Made by a program: the position numbers and the translations under genes. From contig JAEXZS010000093.1 in NCBI GenBank assembly GCA_023451375.1, positions 5,063 through 69,062 of the forward strand: DNA of 64,000 nucleotides. The letters are read 5' to 3'. Position 1 is the first letter of the stretch; every line of letters begins with the position of its first letter. Below are positions 53,661 to 62,408 of the stretch, one piece after another. The stretch is from Pseudomonadota bacterium (GTDB taxonomy: Bacteria > Pseudomonadota > Alphaproteobacteria > Caulobacterales > Caulobacteraceae). Below the pieces are notes generated by a model. That model worked only from the letters and a program-made list of their open reading frames with translations. It made no database searches and was not told the DNA's origin.

Positions 53661-55781
53661 CTAGAAGCGGGCCTTGACCGTAACCCAGGCCGAACGCGGC
53701 TGCACCGGCATGACGACTGGGAAGCCGAAATACTGGTACGGGTCAAAGTCGTCGTTGCCGGTCAGGTTTGCGGCCGAGACCTGAACCGAGAAGCGGCCGA
53801 AGTCATAGGCCGCCTGGGCGTCGACCACCGCATAGCCGGGAACCGACACGCTGTTGGGCAGAGTGATCTCGCGATCACCGAGCACGGTGACGCCCGCGCC
53901 GAACGACAATCCCTTGGCTGTGCCGTCCAGCACCCGGTAGCGCGCCGCGATCCGGCCGCTGTGCTCGGGAATGCGCGGCAGGGCGTCGCCAACCGGCAGA
54001 GCGTGGTCAGCAGTCACCTCCGCGTCGGTCCAGGCATAGTTGAACAGCACCGACAGCGCGCGGGTGGGCTCCCAGATCAAATCGGTCTCGAACCCTTTGG
54101 CGCGTTGCTCGCCCGTCTGGACCGACATGAAGGGGTTGGCCGGATCGGGGGTGGCGACGTTCTCGCGCGTCTGTTCGAACAGGGCGAAGGTGCCCGAGAC
54201 GCCGAGGTGGGTCAGCGCCAGCTTCAGCCCCCCTTCGATGTTGCGGGACTCCTCCGGCTTCGGCGACTGCATGCCGATGAAGCCGAACGGCGCCCGGAAT
54301 CCTTCGGCATAGCCGGCGTAGAGCGCCACGCCCGGAACCAGATCGAAGGTCGCTCCAATGCGGGGCGACCAGCGCTCATAGGTCTCGTCCGAGCCCTGCT
54401 CCAGCTCACGGAACTTCAGCTGGGTGTAGCGAAGCGCCCCCAGCAGGTGCAGCCGTCCATAGGTCGCCTGATCCTGCACATAGACCGCCAGGGTTTCGTA
54501 GCGGTCGGTCTGGGTCATGCTGAGCGGCTGAAGACCGCCGAAGGGCAGGTCGTAAGTCGGATTGGACAGATCCTGTTCGCCGACCGGAACGCCGGCGAAC
54601 CCCATGTTCGAATAGAAGTCTGTGTGATCGTAGCTGGCGCCCACAAGAATCTCGTGTCGCCCACCGAGCGCCTCGAACCGGCGCCAGAGGTTGGCGTCGA
54701 GGGTGCGCTCCTCCGAGCCGCTCAGCATGTTCATGGTCAGGATGGGATAGACGGTCGGCGTGGCCGGATCGGGCGCGTACATCGACGGCATGATGGAGCT
54801 GCCGTATTGTGGGATCTCGCTCTCGTAATAGCGCGCCGTGACGGTCAGGCGCATGTCGTCGCTGAAGTCGTGGCGAAGGGCGACCGACGCTGACTTGTTC
54901 TCGATCTCGGAGCGCGGCTGGCCCACCGGGGCGCCGGCGAACACGTTGCGATCAATCTCGCCGGCCATGGCCTGCTCAGCCGGGATGCCGGAATATTCCA
55001 GCTGGTCGCGCTTGTTGTACTGTCCCTGCAGCAGCAGCTCGGTCTGCGGCGTCAGCTGGAATGACAGACCGGCCAGCACGGCGAGGCGCTCGCCTTCGAC
55101 CTGATCGATCCAGCTTTCATTCGTTTGATATTCGGCCGTGATCCGACCAGCGATGTTGTCGCTGAACGGCTGGTTCAGATCGATGGCCGCGCCCCAGGTG
55201 TCGAAGCTGCCGGCGCGCACGGCGACCGTGCCGCCCGCCTCGGCCTCCGGACGGCTCGACTGCACATTGATCAGGCCGCCGAGAGGGGTGCCCAGACCGC
55301 CGCCGTAGAGCGTGGAGGTCGGTCCCTTGAGGACGTCGATCCGTTCCACACCGAGCAGGCTGGTCGGCTCATTGACGGCGTTCGGTCCGGTGTAAACAGG
55401 CAGGCCGTCCAGATAGATTTCCGACGGGAAGCCGCGAATGATCGGGCTGACCAGCAGGGCTTCTTCCTGCCGGGTCGGAACCACGCCGGACACGTTGACG
55501 AGCGCGTCCGCCAGGGTGCGGGCGTCCTGCTCCTCGATCAGGGTGCGGGTAATGACCTGAACCGACTGCGGCGTATGGATCAGGGGGGTGTCGGTGCGAG
55601 TGGCTGTGCCGGAGGTCGGCGCAGAGTAGGTATCGCGAGCGCTGGTAACGACGACCTCGCCCAGCCAGCTTGGGGCAGGGTCAGAAGCTGTGGAGTTCGG
55701 GGTGGACTGGGCGAAGGCAGACGGAGCCGCGCACGCGGCGAGGAGCAGCGCCAGCGGCGCCGTCGAGGATTTGAAACGCAT
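53661..55781 (-). CDS. TonB-dependent siderophore-type receptor
   Basis: A 706-residue outer-membrane receptor with a signal peptide ending SAFAQ, a TonB box-like GEVVVTSARDTY, a plug (TPQSVQVITRTLIEEQDART, PIIRGFPSEIYLDGLPVYTG, IDVLKGPTSTLYGGGLGTPL) and a C-terminal barrel ending TVKARF. It fits the FhuA/FepA-like siderophore class. Start ATG 55781 follows AGGAAAA. The tannase-family esterase is downstream by 12 bp and a DUF2946-like protein upstream, so it may import an aromatic ligand or metal chelate whose ester bonds the esterase opens. Confidence 0.9.
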   Translation of the reverse strand: MRFKSSTAPLALLLAACAAPSAFAQSTPNSTASDPAPSWLGEVVVTSARDTYSAPTSGTATRTDTPLIHTPQSVQVITRTLIEEQDARTLADALVNVSGVVPTRQEEALLVSPIIRGFPSEIYLDGLPVYTGPNAVNEPTSLLGVERIDVLKGPTSTLYGGGLGTPLGGLINVQSSRPEAEAGGTVAVRAGSFDTWGAAIDLNQPFSDNIAGRITAEYQTNESWIDQVEGERLAVLAGLSFQLTPQTELLLQGQYNKRDQLEYSGIPAEQAMAGEIDRNVFAGAPVGQPRSEIENKSASVALRHDFSDDMRLTVTARYYESEIPQYGSSIMPSMYAPDPATPTVYPILTMNMLSGSEERTLDANLWRRFEALGGRHEILVGASYDHTDFYSNMGFAGVPVGEQDLSNPTYDLPFGGLQPLSMTQTDRYETLAVYVQDQATYGRLHLLGALRYTQLKFRELEQGSDETYERWSPRIGATFDLVPGVALYAGYAEGFRAPFGFIGMQSPKPEESRNIEGGLKLALTHLGVSGTFALFEQTRENVATPDPANPFMSVQTGEQRAKGFETDLIWEPTRALSVLFNYAWTDAEVTADHALPVGDALPRIPEHSGRIAARYRVLDGTAKGLSFGAGVTVLGDREITLPNSVSVPGYAVVDAQAAYDFGRFSVQVSAANLTGNDDFDPYQYFGFPVVMPVQPRSAWVTVKARF

Positions 55782-55840
55782 GGGAGTTTTCCTGATCGAG
55801 AACGGAAGCCGCCAACGGGCGGCTCTGCGGACGAGCACGA

Positions 55841-56239
55841 TCAGGCGACAGGAGGAGCCGTGGCCGGGGGAAGGCGGCGGGGCCAATCGATAGAGGGCGG
55901 GGAAGCAGCCTCAATCGCTGGCTGAACGGCAGCGATCTTCGCGATGTGCCCCCGGACCGCAGCAGGGGCTTCCGGTGGCGGCAGCATGGCTGTGGTCGTG
56001 AGCACGCACAGCGGGCACTTCATCGCTCCGGTCGAGGGGGGCTTTTCGTGCGAAGGCAGGCCATCTGCATTCATCGCGACCGTCATCTGGTCGCCCGAAC
56101 ACATCATGACCGATGCCGTTGGTGGAACCGACGCCGCGACGGCGCTGGGGAGCAGTGCGCCGAGCACGATTGCAAACAGCGCGGCGAGGAACGCCAGCGA
56201 CCGCGTCAGCGACCAGTGCTCTGAAGACGAGGAGTGCAC
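55841..56239 (-). CDS. DUF2946-like small secreted or membrane protein
   Basis: A 132-residue protein with an N-terminal hydrophobic segment (LAFLAALFAIVLGALLPSAV) that could be a signal anchor. A Cys-containing periplasmic-looking region (ASVMMCSGDQMTVAMN, then MKCPLCVLTTTAMLPPP) follows. The C-x-x-C after a Lys and the MCSGD element resemble DUF2946 proteins, which sit near copper or TonB genes. It lies 60 bp upstream of the TonB receptor on the same strand. A role in metal handling is likely but not shown. Confidence 0.55.
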   Translation of the reverse strand: MHSSSSEHWSLTRSLAFLAALFAIVLGALLPSAVAASVPPTASVMMCSGDQMTVAMNADGLPSHEKPPSTGAMKCPLCVLTTTAMLPPPEAPAAVRGHIAKIAAVQPAIEAASPPSIDWPRRLPPATAPPVA

Positions 56240-56414
56240 AGCGCTGCCATAGGCGGAGTAGATAGGTAATGGAAGCCGCGCCAGATCGGAGGTCCAAGAC
56301 CGGAAGCCAATATCTCCTCTTGGCGCCTCTGCGACCTTCGAGGCCTAACCCAATGCTGCTGCCAACCGCCCAGCGGCGCGAGTAGCCGCCTCCCTTAAAG
56401 GTGGAAAGCGGGCC

Positions 56415-57317
56415 TCAAGCACCTGCGATCTTTTTCTGTCGCCTCAGTTTCAATTCGCTGACGATGACACCTGCGACAATGAATACGCCGCCGATTATCG
56501 CGAGGAAGGGCAGGCGATCCCCGGCGATACGCCCCACGATGCCGGCCCAGACAGGTTCGCTCGCGTAGATCAGCGTCGCCTTTGTCGCCGACACAGCCTT
56601 CTGCGCCCAATTCATCGTGAACTGGATGATGGCGCTGGCTACCGCGAGGCCGACGGCGCAGGCGATCCAGATGCCATCATGGACATCGGGTCTAGCCTCA
56701 TCGATGGCGAACGAAAATCCGAGCGCGAAGAGACCGGCTGCGAGCAACTGGATGACGGTCACCCGACGGCTGTCGACACTGTTGGCGTAGCGGCTGATCA
56801 GGATGATCTCGACCGCGATGGCGATGGCCCCGATCAATGTCGTGACTTCGCCAATGCCGAGGCCGATTTGAAGCGCTTCGGGGCCAGCCAGCAGCGTCAG
56901 GCCCACGAAGGCGAGACCGATGCCGATCCAGCTCAGAACGCCCGGCGGTTTGCGCAACAGCGCCCACTGCAACAGCGGCACGATGGGTACATAGAGCGCA
57001 GTGATGAAGGCGGATTTGCTGCTGCTAATCGACTGCAGACCGAAGGACTGGAGGCTGTATCCCAGGAACAGCGCAAGCCCGATGGAGGCGCCGGCGACGA
57101 TCTCATGCCGCGTCAGCCCTTGCATGGCGCGCCAGAAGATCGCGCCCATCAACAGCCCTGCGAGCAGGAACCGGACCCCGACGAACAGGATCGGCGCGCC
57201 ATATTCGACGGCGATGTAAACGACGAGGAAGGTCACGCCCCAAACCATCGTCACTGCGAGCAGGGCGAGTTCAGCGGGTGACACGAGCGACTTGCGGGCG
57301 TGACGGGTGTGCAACAT
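56415..57317 (-). CDS. EamA/DMT family transporter
   Basis: A 300-residue inner-membrane protein with ten helices in two EamA repeats (first: LAVTMVWGVTFLVVYIAVEY, FVGVRFLLAGLLMGAIFW, LFLGYSLQSFGLQSI; second: TTLIGAIAIAVEIILISRYA, IQFTMNWAQKAVSATKATLI, PVWAGIVGRIAGDRLPF). These proteins export or import amino acids and other metabolites. Start ATG 57317 lies only 12 bases from the start of the divergent XRE-cupin gene, which is the probable regulator. Confidence 0.88.
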   Translation of the reverse strand: MLHTRHARKSLVSPAELALLAVTMVWGVTFLVVYIAVEYGAPILFVGVRFLLAGLLMGAIFWRAMQGLTRHEIVAGASIGLALFLGYSLQSFGLQSISSSKSAFITALYVPIVPLLQWALLRKPPGVLSWIGIGLAFVGLTLLAGPEALQIGLGIGEVTTLIGAIAIAVEIILISRYANSVDSRRVTVIQLLAAGLFALGFSFAIDEARPDVHDGIWIACAVGLAVASAIIQFTMNWAQKAVSATKATLIYASEPVWAGIVGRIAGDRLPFLAIIGGVFIVAGVIVSELKLRRQKKIAGA

Positions 57318-57348
57318 AATGCTTACCATATGAGCGATATATTGCACA
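57308..57348. promoter_or_regulatory. Inverted repeat over the divergent EamA/XRE starts
   Basis: TGTGCAA (57308-57314) and TTGCACA (57342-57348) form a perfect seven-base inverted repeat spaced 27 bp apart. It covers both start codons (57317 and 57330). It is a candidate operator for the XRE-cupin regulator acting on both genes. Confidence 0.4.
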
Positions 57349-57899
57349 ATCAACCCCAGGATGGCCGCGTTCTTCTGCACGTCGCAGACAACCTTCGTCG
57401 CCTGCGCCTCTCTTCGGGGCTGAGTCAGGCCGCCCTTGCCGAGCGCGCAGGTCTAGGCAGGCGAACGATCAACGCGATGGAGGCCGGTGACATGAACATC
57501 AGCCTGTCGAAGCTGGACGCTATTGCGCATGCGCTGGGCGTGACTTTCGTTGAACTGGTCAGGGATCCTGCCGCCTCGCTTCCCCGGCTGAACGTGGAAG
57601 CGTGGCGTGGTTCTTCGTCAGGTAGCGTAGCCACGTTGCTGGGGGCCGCGCCTGCGTCCCGGGAGGTCCAACTCTGGCATTGGCGGCTGGGGCCGGGAGA
57701 TCGGTATCAGGCGGAACCGGACCCGACAGGCTGGACCGAGATGATTTTCGTGACCGAGGGAGTTCTGCGGCTGGAGTTGAGCGGTGTGGGCCAAGACATC
57801 TCGACTGGTGAGTTCGCGATCTACCGAAGCGATCAGGATTACGCCTATTCAAATGTGTCTGATCGCGATGTCAGCTTCGTTCGCAACGTGGTGGCGTAA
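57330..57899 (+). CDS. XRE-cupin transcriptional regulator
   Basis: A 189-residue protein with an N-terminal XRE helix-turn-helix (NLRRLRLSSGLSQAALAERA, GLGRRTINAMEAGDMNISLS) and a C-terminal cupin domain (LWHWRLGPGDRYQAEPDPTG, WTEMIFVTEGVLRLELS, GEFAIYRSDQDYAYSN) that likely binds a small ligand. This fusion often controls a neighbouring transporter. It faces the EamA gene head to head with almost no gap, so transcription is probably leaderless or starts within the partner gene. Confidence 0.88.
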   Translation: MSDILHNQPQDGRVLLHVADNLRRLRLSSGLSQAALAERAGLGRRTINAMEAGDMNISLSKLDAIAHALGVTFVELVRDPAASLPRLNVEAWRGSSSGSVATLLGAAPASREVQLWHWRLGPGDRYQAEPDPTGWTEMIFVTEGVLRLELSGVGQDISTGEFAIYRSDQDYAYSNVSDRDVSFVRNVVA

Positions 57900-58179
57900 C
57901 GCCCTGGTCCATGTCCGCTACGGATCGAAAGCGGTATCGAAGTCATCGGCAGGTCGGACGTCCGCTTTCTAGCAGGCAGGCAATGTCCGTTTCTGGCGCG
58001 TCTGCGACATCACGGGCAGCGCGCGGTGAGTATGCAGGGTCCTCTAGTTGAGTATCTTGAGGCCTCGGGTCAGGCTGCCTATCCCAGCCTCCAAAGCGCT
58101 GTGCGATTGTGAGGGGCTGCGGTTGCAGATAGGTCTGACCTAGAATGCGGGCCGATCGCCTGCGTACGCGGGGGATCGC

Positions 58180-58977
58180 ATGTCTGAGGCCGAAGTCGAG
58201 GCGCGTTCAAGGTCGCGCTTCAAGTGGCCGTTGAGCCGTACCCGCCTCATCGAATTGACGGTGGTCGTTTTCGGGGTGGTGATCGCCCTCGGTATGGAGA
58301 GTGTGGCCGAGGAAATCAGACTTCAAGGCGATGCTCGCGAACTGGAGTCTGCATTCCAGAGCGAAGTCTTTTACGCGGTGGTCTACAGTTGGGAGAGACA
58401 GGCCGCCGAGCCCTGCTTGTCGCAACGGTTGGCGTCACTAGCGCAGCGCGTTGCCGCGGCGGGCGAGGGGCCATGGACGGCCGAACCCGACTTCCGTCGG
58501 GTTGCTGGCGGACTAGAGTTCGCCACGCCTCAAACCTATCGCTCGCCTTCTCGGCAGTGGATGACAACGACGTTTGATCGCGCTCTCAGCACCGAGGCGT
58601 TCAAGCGAATTCCTCGCGACAGAGCGGCCGAGTATGCTGGCATCTTCGGTCTGATGGCCGAGCGACGGGATGCCAACAGTGCGGAGTTCCTCTCTGCGGC
58701 GGCGCTAGCGCCATTGGCTTACGATGGCGTGGAGATGAATGCTGAAATCAAGGCCGACATGTTGCAACAGATCGCCCTCGTCGACCGCCATCGGGCCTTG
58801 GCCCTCGTTTCGAGCGACCTCATCATTGAGGCCGCTCTCGCGTTACCTGGAAACGGCGTCCGTTCCGCTATTCGCGAAAACCGCAACCTCTTCACCGAAA
58901 TGGGGCAGCGGGCGAGGGAAGGTCATGGCGCTTGCGTTGATCTCGGTGCGACTGAACGGCTGATGGCGCGATTGTAG
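58180..58977 (+). CDS. Hypothetical membrane-anchored protein
   Basis: A 265-residue protein. It has one N-terminal transmembrane helix (LTVVVFGVVIALGMESVAEE, about residues 26-45), preceded by a positive stretch (RSRSRFKWPLSRTR) that orients it with the bulk on the periplasmic side. The rest is predicted helical, with possible coiled coil (ARELESAFQSEVFYAVVYSW). It resembles short hypothetical membrane proteins common in Sphingomonadales and Caulobacterales, without known function. Confidence 0.7.
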   Translation: MSEAEVEARSRSRFKWPLSRTRLIELTVVVFGVVIALGMESVAEEIRLQGDARELESAFQSEVFYAVVYSWERQAAEPCLSQRLASLAQRVAAAGEGPWTAEPDFRRVAGGLEFATPQTYRSPSRQWMTTTFDRALSTEAFKRIPRDRAAEYAGIFGLMAERRDANSAEFLSAAALAPLAYDGVEMNAEIKADMLQQIALVDRHRALALVSSDLIIEAALALPGNGVRSAIRENRNLFTEMGQRAREGHGACVDLGATERLMARL

Positions 58978-59142
58978 TACTCGAACCCTCAATAGCGCCG
59001 CCCGCGAAGGCGGCGCTCGCCCATGCGAAGACCCAGATTACGTACAGCTTGGAATGTCGTGTTTCTGGCAGGGTCTCAACGACTGCTCCTGGCGCTGAAC
59101 AGATCCAGAGAGCATAGACTGGGCGCGGACAGGGAGGCGACC

Positions 59143-59415
59143 TCAATGGAGGTTGGCCGACAGCGCCGCCGCGACCTGCCGCGCCTCCATGCACACCACG
59201 TCGAAGCCGGCTTCACGAAGACCGTAGGTCAAATGCTGGGTCAGCGTGCCCGCCTCCAGGCCGACCTGATGGATCGGCTCTCCGAACTCATTCAGGCAGG
59301 CAACCAGGTCCGGTACATCCGACGGCACTGATCGCTCGAAGCGGACCTTACCGTCACTATCGATGATGCAGACCGCCACTGAGCGCAGCGACACATCCAA
59401 TGCAGCGTAAAACAT
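59143..59415 (-). pseudogene. IS110-type transposase N-terminal remnant
   Basis: The 90-residue frame (ALDVSLRSVAVCIIDSDGKV, then VGLEAGTLTQHLTYGLREAG, FDVVCMEARQVAAALSA) matches the DEDD catalytic N-terminus of IS110 transposases, including the first Asp and GLEAG. The protein stops early, and the remaining two thirds including the Ser-containing C-terminal domain is absent. It is therefore a dead fragment. Confidence 0.8.
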
Positions 59416-59453
59416 CGTCGTCTCCCTTCATCTCGGACTGAGCCGAGCACTTT

Positions 59454-60044
59454 ATGGGAGCTCGCCCCTTCGCAGGACTGCCCGATTACGCATGCTGTTG
59501 GCGCAGCACGGACAGTGGACGACCAAGCCAAGCCGAGGTAGGTGTCATCGGCCAACTAAGGGGTCAGCCCATTACGCTAGAGAAGCGGTGCCTTGTGCTC
59601 GGTGGGCTGGGCGTATTCGTGGGAGCAGGCGTTCACGTTGCCGCATTGGCCGGTGGTCCGCGGTGGATTGAGTTCGTCGGTGCGCCGTCCTCAGTCGTGC
59701 GATCCGCGACGGACGGCACTTGGTTAGCTCCTGCTGGGGCGCTTGGGATAGCGGCCCTGCTGATTTTGTGGGGGCTCTACGCACTCTCGGGAGCAGGCTT
59801 GATCTGTCGGCTGCCACTGCTCAAAACGGTGTTGGGTGGCGTCGCCCTGCTTTTTCTTTTGCGTGGCCTCATCGTCATCCCGTTTCTCAGCCGGGCAAAC
59901 TGGGCCTCTCCTATCGAGACCTTCGCGGTCGCTGCGTCTGCGTTCGTCTTTGTTGTGGGCGCAGCCTACGCCGTAGGCGTCTGGGGCGTTTGGCGGTCCC
60001 GGAGAGACACGGCGTTGCGCCGTATTCAGACAACGCTCGCCTGA
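59454..60044 (+). CDS. Hypothetical integral membrane protein
   Basis: A protein of up to 196 residues with four predicted helices (LVLGGLGVFVGAGVHVAALA, WLAPAGALGIAALLILWGLY, GVALLFLLRGLIVIPFL and FAVAASAFVFVVGAAYAVGV). The real start may lie near a GTG at 59592, because the first 45 residues look non-coding. No family is recognised. It lies in the integrase-associated part of the window. Confidence 0.55.
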   Translation: MGARPFAGLPDYACCWRSTDSGRPSQAEVGVIGQLRGQPITLEKRCLVLGGLGVFVGAGVHVAALAGGPRWIEFVGAPSSVVRSATDGTWLAPAGALGIAALLILWGLYALSGAGLICRLPLLKTVLGGVALLFLLRGLIVIPFLSRANWASPIETFAVAASAFVFVVGAAYAVGVWGVWRSRRDTALRRIQTTLA

Positions 60045-60477
60045 GGCCCGCAATGATGATCGTAAGCAGGCCTAAGTCTGGGACCGTGCAGGCGTCTGAC
60101 TGCAACACCAAACGGGTTTCTGCTATTGGATTTCAGGAAATTGGTGTTGATCCAGATTGCTGGCTCTTTCATTCTTCTGGTGACCATATGGTGACCAATC
60201 ACCGCTGATACTTTCCGATTCTCGGAAAAAATCAGCATTATCAGGATGATATCGATAGAATAAGCGGCATCGAATATCCTCTATTGGGACATCGAGCTCG
60301 AACCGTAGGGTTTACCGGTGTTTCCAGTTGTTGCCCAAATGCCTGTTTGATAGGCGAAATGTGGGCAAAGGGCGATTGCCCGGGATGACCGCCTTATCCT
60401 CCGATTTGCTCCGTTCTGGTGACCATGTGGTGACCAGAAATCGGGCCCAGACCCCGCCCTGGCGGGACGGAGGAAAC
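60045..60477. other. 433-bp gap with repeated GGTGACCA motifs
   Basis: No complete gene is supported before the integrase start at 60478. The notable content is two of the three repeat units listed separately; the frames around them read SGDHMVTNHR and SGDHVVTRNR, like duplicated ends of the integrase N-terminus. Confidence 0.5.
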
Positions 60478-60502
60478 ATGTCTGGTGACCATATGGCGAC
60501 CA
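60179..60502 (+). repeat. Three spaced GGTGACCA double motifs before and in the integrase gene
   Basis: Pairs of the 8-mer GGTGACCA spaced 11 bp apart occur at 60179/60190, 60418/60429 and 60484/60495 (the last partner is GGCGACCA), with shared flank TCT upstream. All three encode SGDH followed by M or V, and the last sits at the start of the integrase. They could be integrase arm-binding sites, an attachment-site remnant or copies of the gene's 5' end. Confidence 0.5.
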
Positions 60503-61676
60503 AGCGTCTGACGAAGGGGGTAGTCGAGGCTTTGCCGGCCAGATCAGACCGCTACGTGGTCTGGGATTCAGAGTTGAAGGGCTTCGGTGTGCGCGTCACG
60601 CCGCAGGGCCGCAAGACCTAGCTGATGCGCTACCGGACGACCGGCGGAGCCGATCGGCGTCTGACCCTGACCACCCATGGCGTATGACGACCGAAGAAGC
60701 CCGCGAGCAGGCGCGCCTGGCTCTGGCCGACGCCGCAATGGGCGGCGATCCCCAGGGCGCGAAGGCGGAGCGGCGCGCCGAGATGACCATGAAGGAGCTG
60801 TGCGAACTCTACATGGCGGAGGCCGCCGCCACGAAGAAGCAGACGACGCTCAGGATCGACCGCATCCGGATCGACCGGCACATCAACCCGAGACTCGGCA
60901 GCCGGAAGGTGACCGACATCACACGCGGCGACCTCCAGCGCCTCATGATCGACGTGGGCAACGGCCACATCCGGGGCGACGCGACGCCTCACACCCGGGG
61001 CGGCAAAGGCGCCGCGGCCCGCACCGTGGGGCTGCTCGGCGGCATCTTCACCTTCGCCCAGGAGCGCGGCTTCGTTGAGGCCAATCCGGTGCGTTGCGTG
61101 AAGCGCTACAAGGACGGCCGGCGGGAGCGGTTCCTCTCGGCGTCGGAGCTGGGGAAGCTCGGCAACGTCCTCAGCGCACAGGAGAAGGACGGATCCGATC
61201 CAAGGCATGTTGCGATCATTCGCCTGCTGCTTCTTACCGGAGCACGCAAGAACGAGATCGCTCGGCTGCGCTGGAGCGAGGTCGATCTGGAGAAGGGGTT
61301 GCTGAGACTGAAGGACTCGAAGACTGGGCCGAAGGTCATCCGTCTGGTTGCCGTCGCGACGAGTCTCCTGGCCAAGCTGCCCAAGGCGCATTCGGCCTGG
61401 GTGTTTCCGGACCGGCGACATGCCGACCGGCCGACATCCAATCTTGAATGGGCATGGGTGAGGATCCGCACAAAGGCTGAACTGCCAGACGTGCGCATTC
61501 ATGATCTTCGACACAGCTTCGCCAGCATGGGCGTCGCCGGCGGCGAAGGGTTGGTTCTGATAGGCAAGCTGCTCGGCCACGAGCACGTAGTGACTACCAA
61601 CCGATATGCGCACCTTTCTGACGAGCCCTGCAGGCAGCCGCCGATCGCATTGGTACGCGCATGGCGGAAGCGTTAG
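60478..61676 (+). pseudogene. Tyrosine recombinase/integrase, broken by an amber and a frameshift
   Basis: The start ATG at 60478 has GGAGG upstream. An N-terminal arm-binding part (TKRLTKGVVEALPARSDRYV) ends at TAG 60619-60621 inside RKT-stop-LMRYR, and a further one-base loss near 60681 puts the rest in another frame starting MTTEEAREQARLALADAAMG. The catalytic residues are all in the second part: Arg in LLLTGARKNEIARLRW, His-Arg in RIHDLRHSFASMGV, His in LLGHEHVVTTNRY and Tyr in NRYAHL. Catalytic capacity depends on whether the 330-residue second part is made alone. Confidence 0.85.
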
Positions 61677-61690
61677 GGATAAGCGCGTCT

Positions 61691-61783
61691 GATATATAAC
61701 AAGGTATCCAACCGGCCGTATGATATTTAATTATATATCGCCACTCGACTTTGGCTTAGCGACTTGATATATAGTTTTGTATC
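61691..61783 (+). promoter_or_regulatory. Three operators of the hipBA operon
   Basis: Three 18-bp sites precede hipB: GATATATAACAAGGTATC (61691-61708), GATATTTAATTATATATC (61722-61739) and GATATATAGTTTTGTATC (61766-61783). They share GATAT at the left and TATC at the right. They lie in an AT-rich stretch in otherwise GC-rich DNA. The last one overlaps the leader just before the start codon at 61798. They fit cooperative autoregulation by the HipB-like protein. Confidence 0.65.
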
Positions 61784-61797
61784 ACAACGATCTAGCG

Positions 61798-62406
61798 ATG
61801 CAGAATAAGATATCAAAACGATACGGATTGGAATCGCTCACCGAAGCGATACGTCAGGCACGTTTGGCTAAAGGCTGGAGTCAGCGCGACCTCAGCGCGC
61901 GTGCGCATCTGACTCAGGCGCAAATCTCCCGGATCGAGAATGGTGAGGTGAATCTGCAGGTTTCGACCCTGATCGAACTGGCGCGCTCGCTCGATCTCGA
62001 TCTCCAGCTCGTCCCGAGATCCGCGCTTGTCGCCGTTGAGGCGGCGGTTCGCTCGGCCGAAGAGCGGTCGGACGAGCGATCCGCCAGAAACCTTCTGGCG
62101 AAGTTACGCCGCCTCGCCGAGGAAGCCGAGAAGGCCGCGCCAGAGCGGGAGGACATCGCCTCGATCGCCTCCAGCCTTCGAGACCTGGAGCCGCATGCCT
62201 CGGCGTTTCGCGGGGCCTTCCTGATCGCCGACCTGGAGCGTCTGCGGATCAACCTTGAGGGTTTCCTGAACTATCCGCCGGCGGAGCGCCCCAGCCACGC
62301 GAAGGCCTATCGAGACGCAGCCGCGTGGCTGAAGAACCTCAGAAACACCTTGATGCACACGCCCCATGCGGAGCGCCCGGCTTACAGCCTGGATGATGAG
62401 GACTGA
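61798..62406 (+). CDS. HipB-like antitoxin with XRE helix-turn-helix and helical C-terminus
   Basis: A 202-residue protein. Residues 10-65 are an XRE helix-turn-helix (LTEAIRQARLAKGWSQRDLS, ARAHLTQAQISRIENGEVNL). Unlike the roughly 70-90-residue classical HipB, it has a long helical C-terminal part (LLAKLRRLAEEAEKAAPERE, FRGAFLIADLERLRINLEGF) ending LKNLRNTLMHTPHAER. The string R-N-T-L-M-H is an Rx4H pattern reminiscent of HEPN domains. It ends two bases before hipA. It should repress the operon and neutralise the kinase. Confidence 0.8.
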   Translation: MQNKISKRYGLESLTEAIRQARLAKGWSQRDLSARAHLTQAQISRIENGEVNLQVSTLIELARSLDLDLQLVPRSALVAVEAAVRSAEERSDERSARNLLAKLRRLAEEAEKAAPEREDIASIASSLRDLEPHASAFRGAFLIADLERLRINLEGFLNYPPAERPSHAKAYRDAAAWLKNLRNTLMHTPHAERPAYSLDDED

Positions 62407-62408
62407 CC

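Noticed and set aside
59143..59415. Intact IS110 element.
   Set aside because: Only the DEDD N-terminal third of the transposase is present, with no C-terminal domain in the flanking 300 bp.
60478..61676. A tRNA-associated integration site beside the integrase.
   Set aside because: No tRNA cloverleaf or CCA-like 3' end was found in 57900-61800 on either strand by eye.
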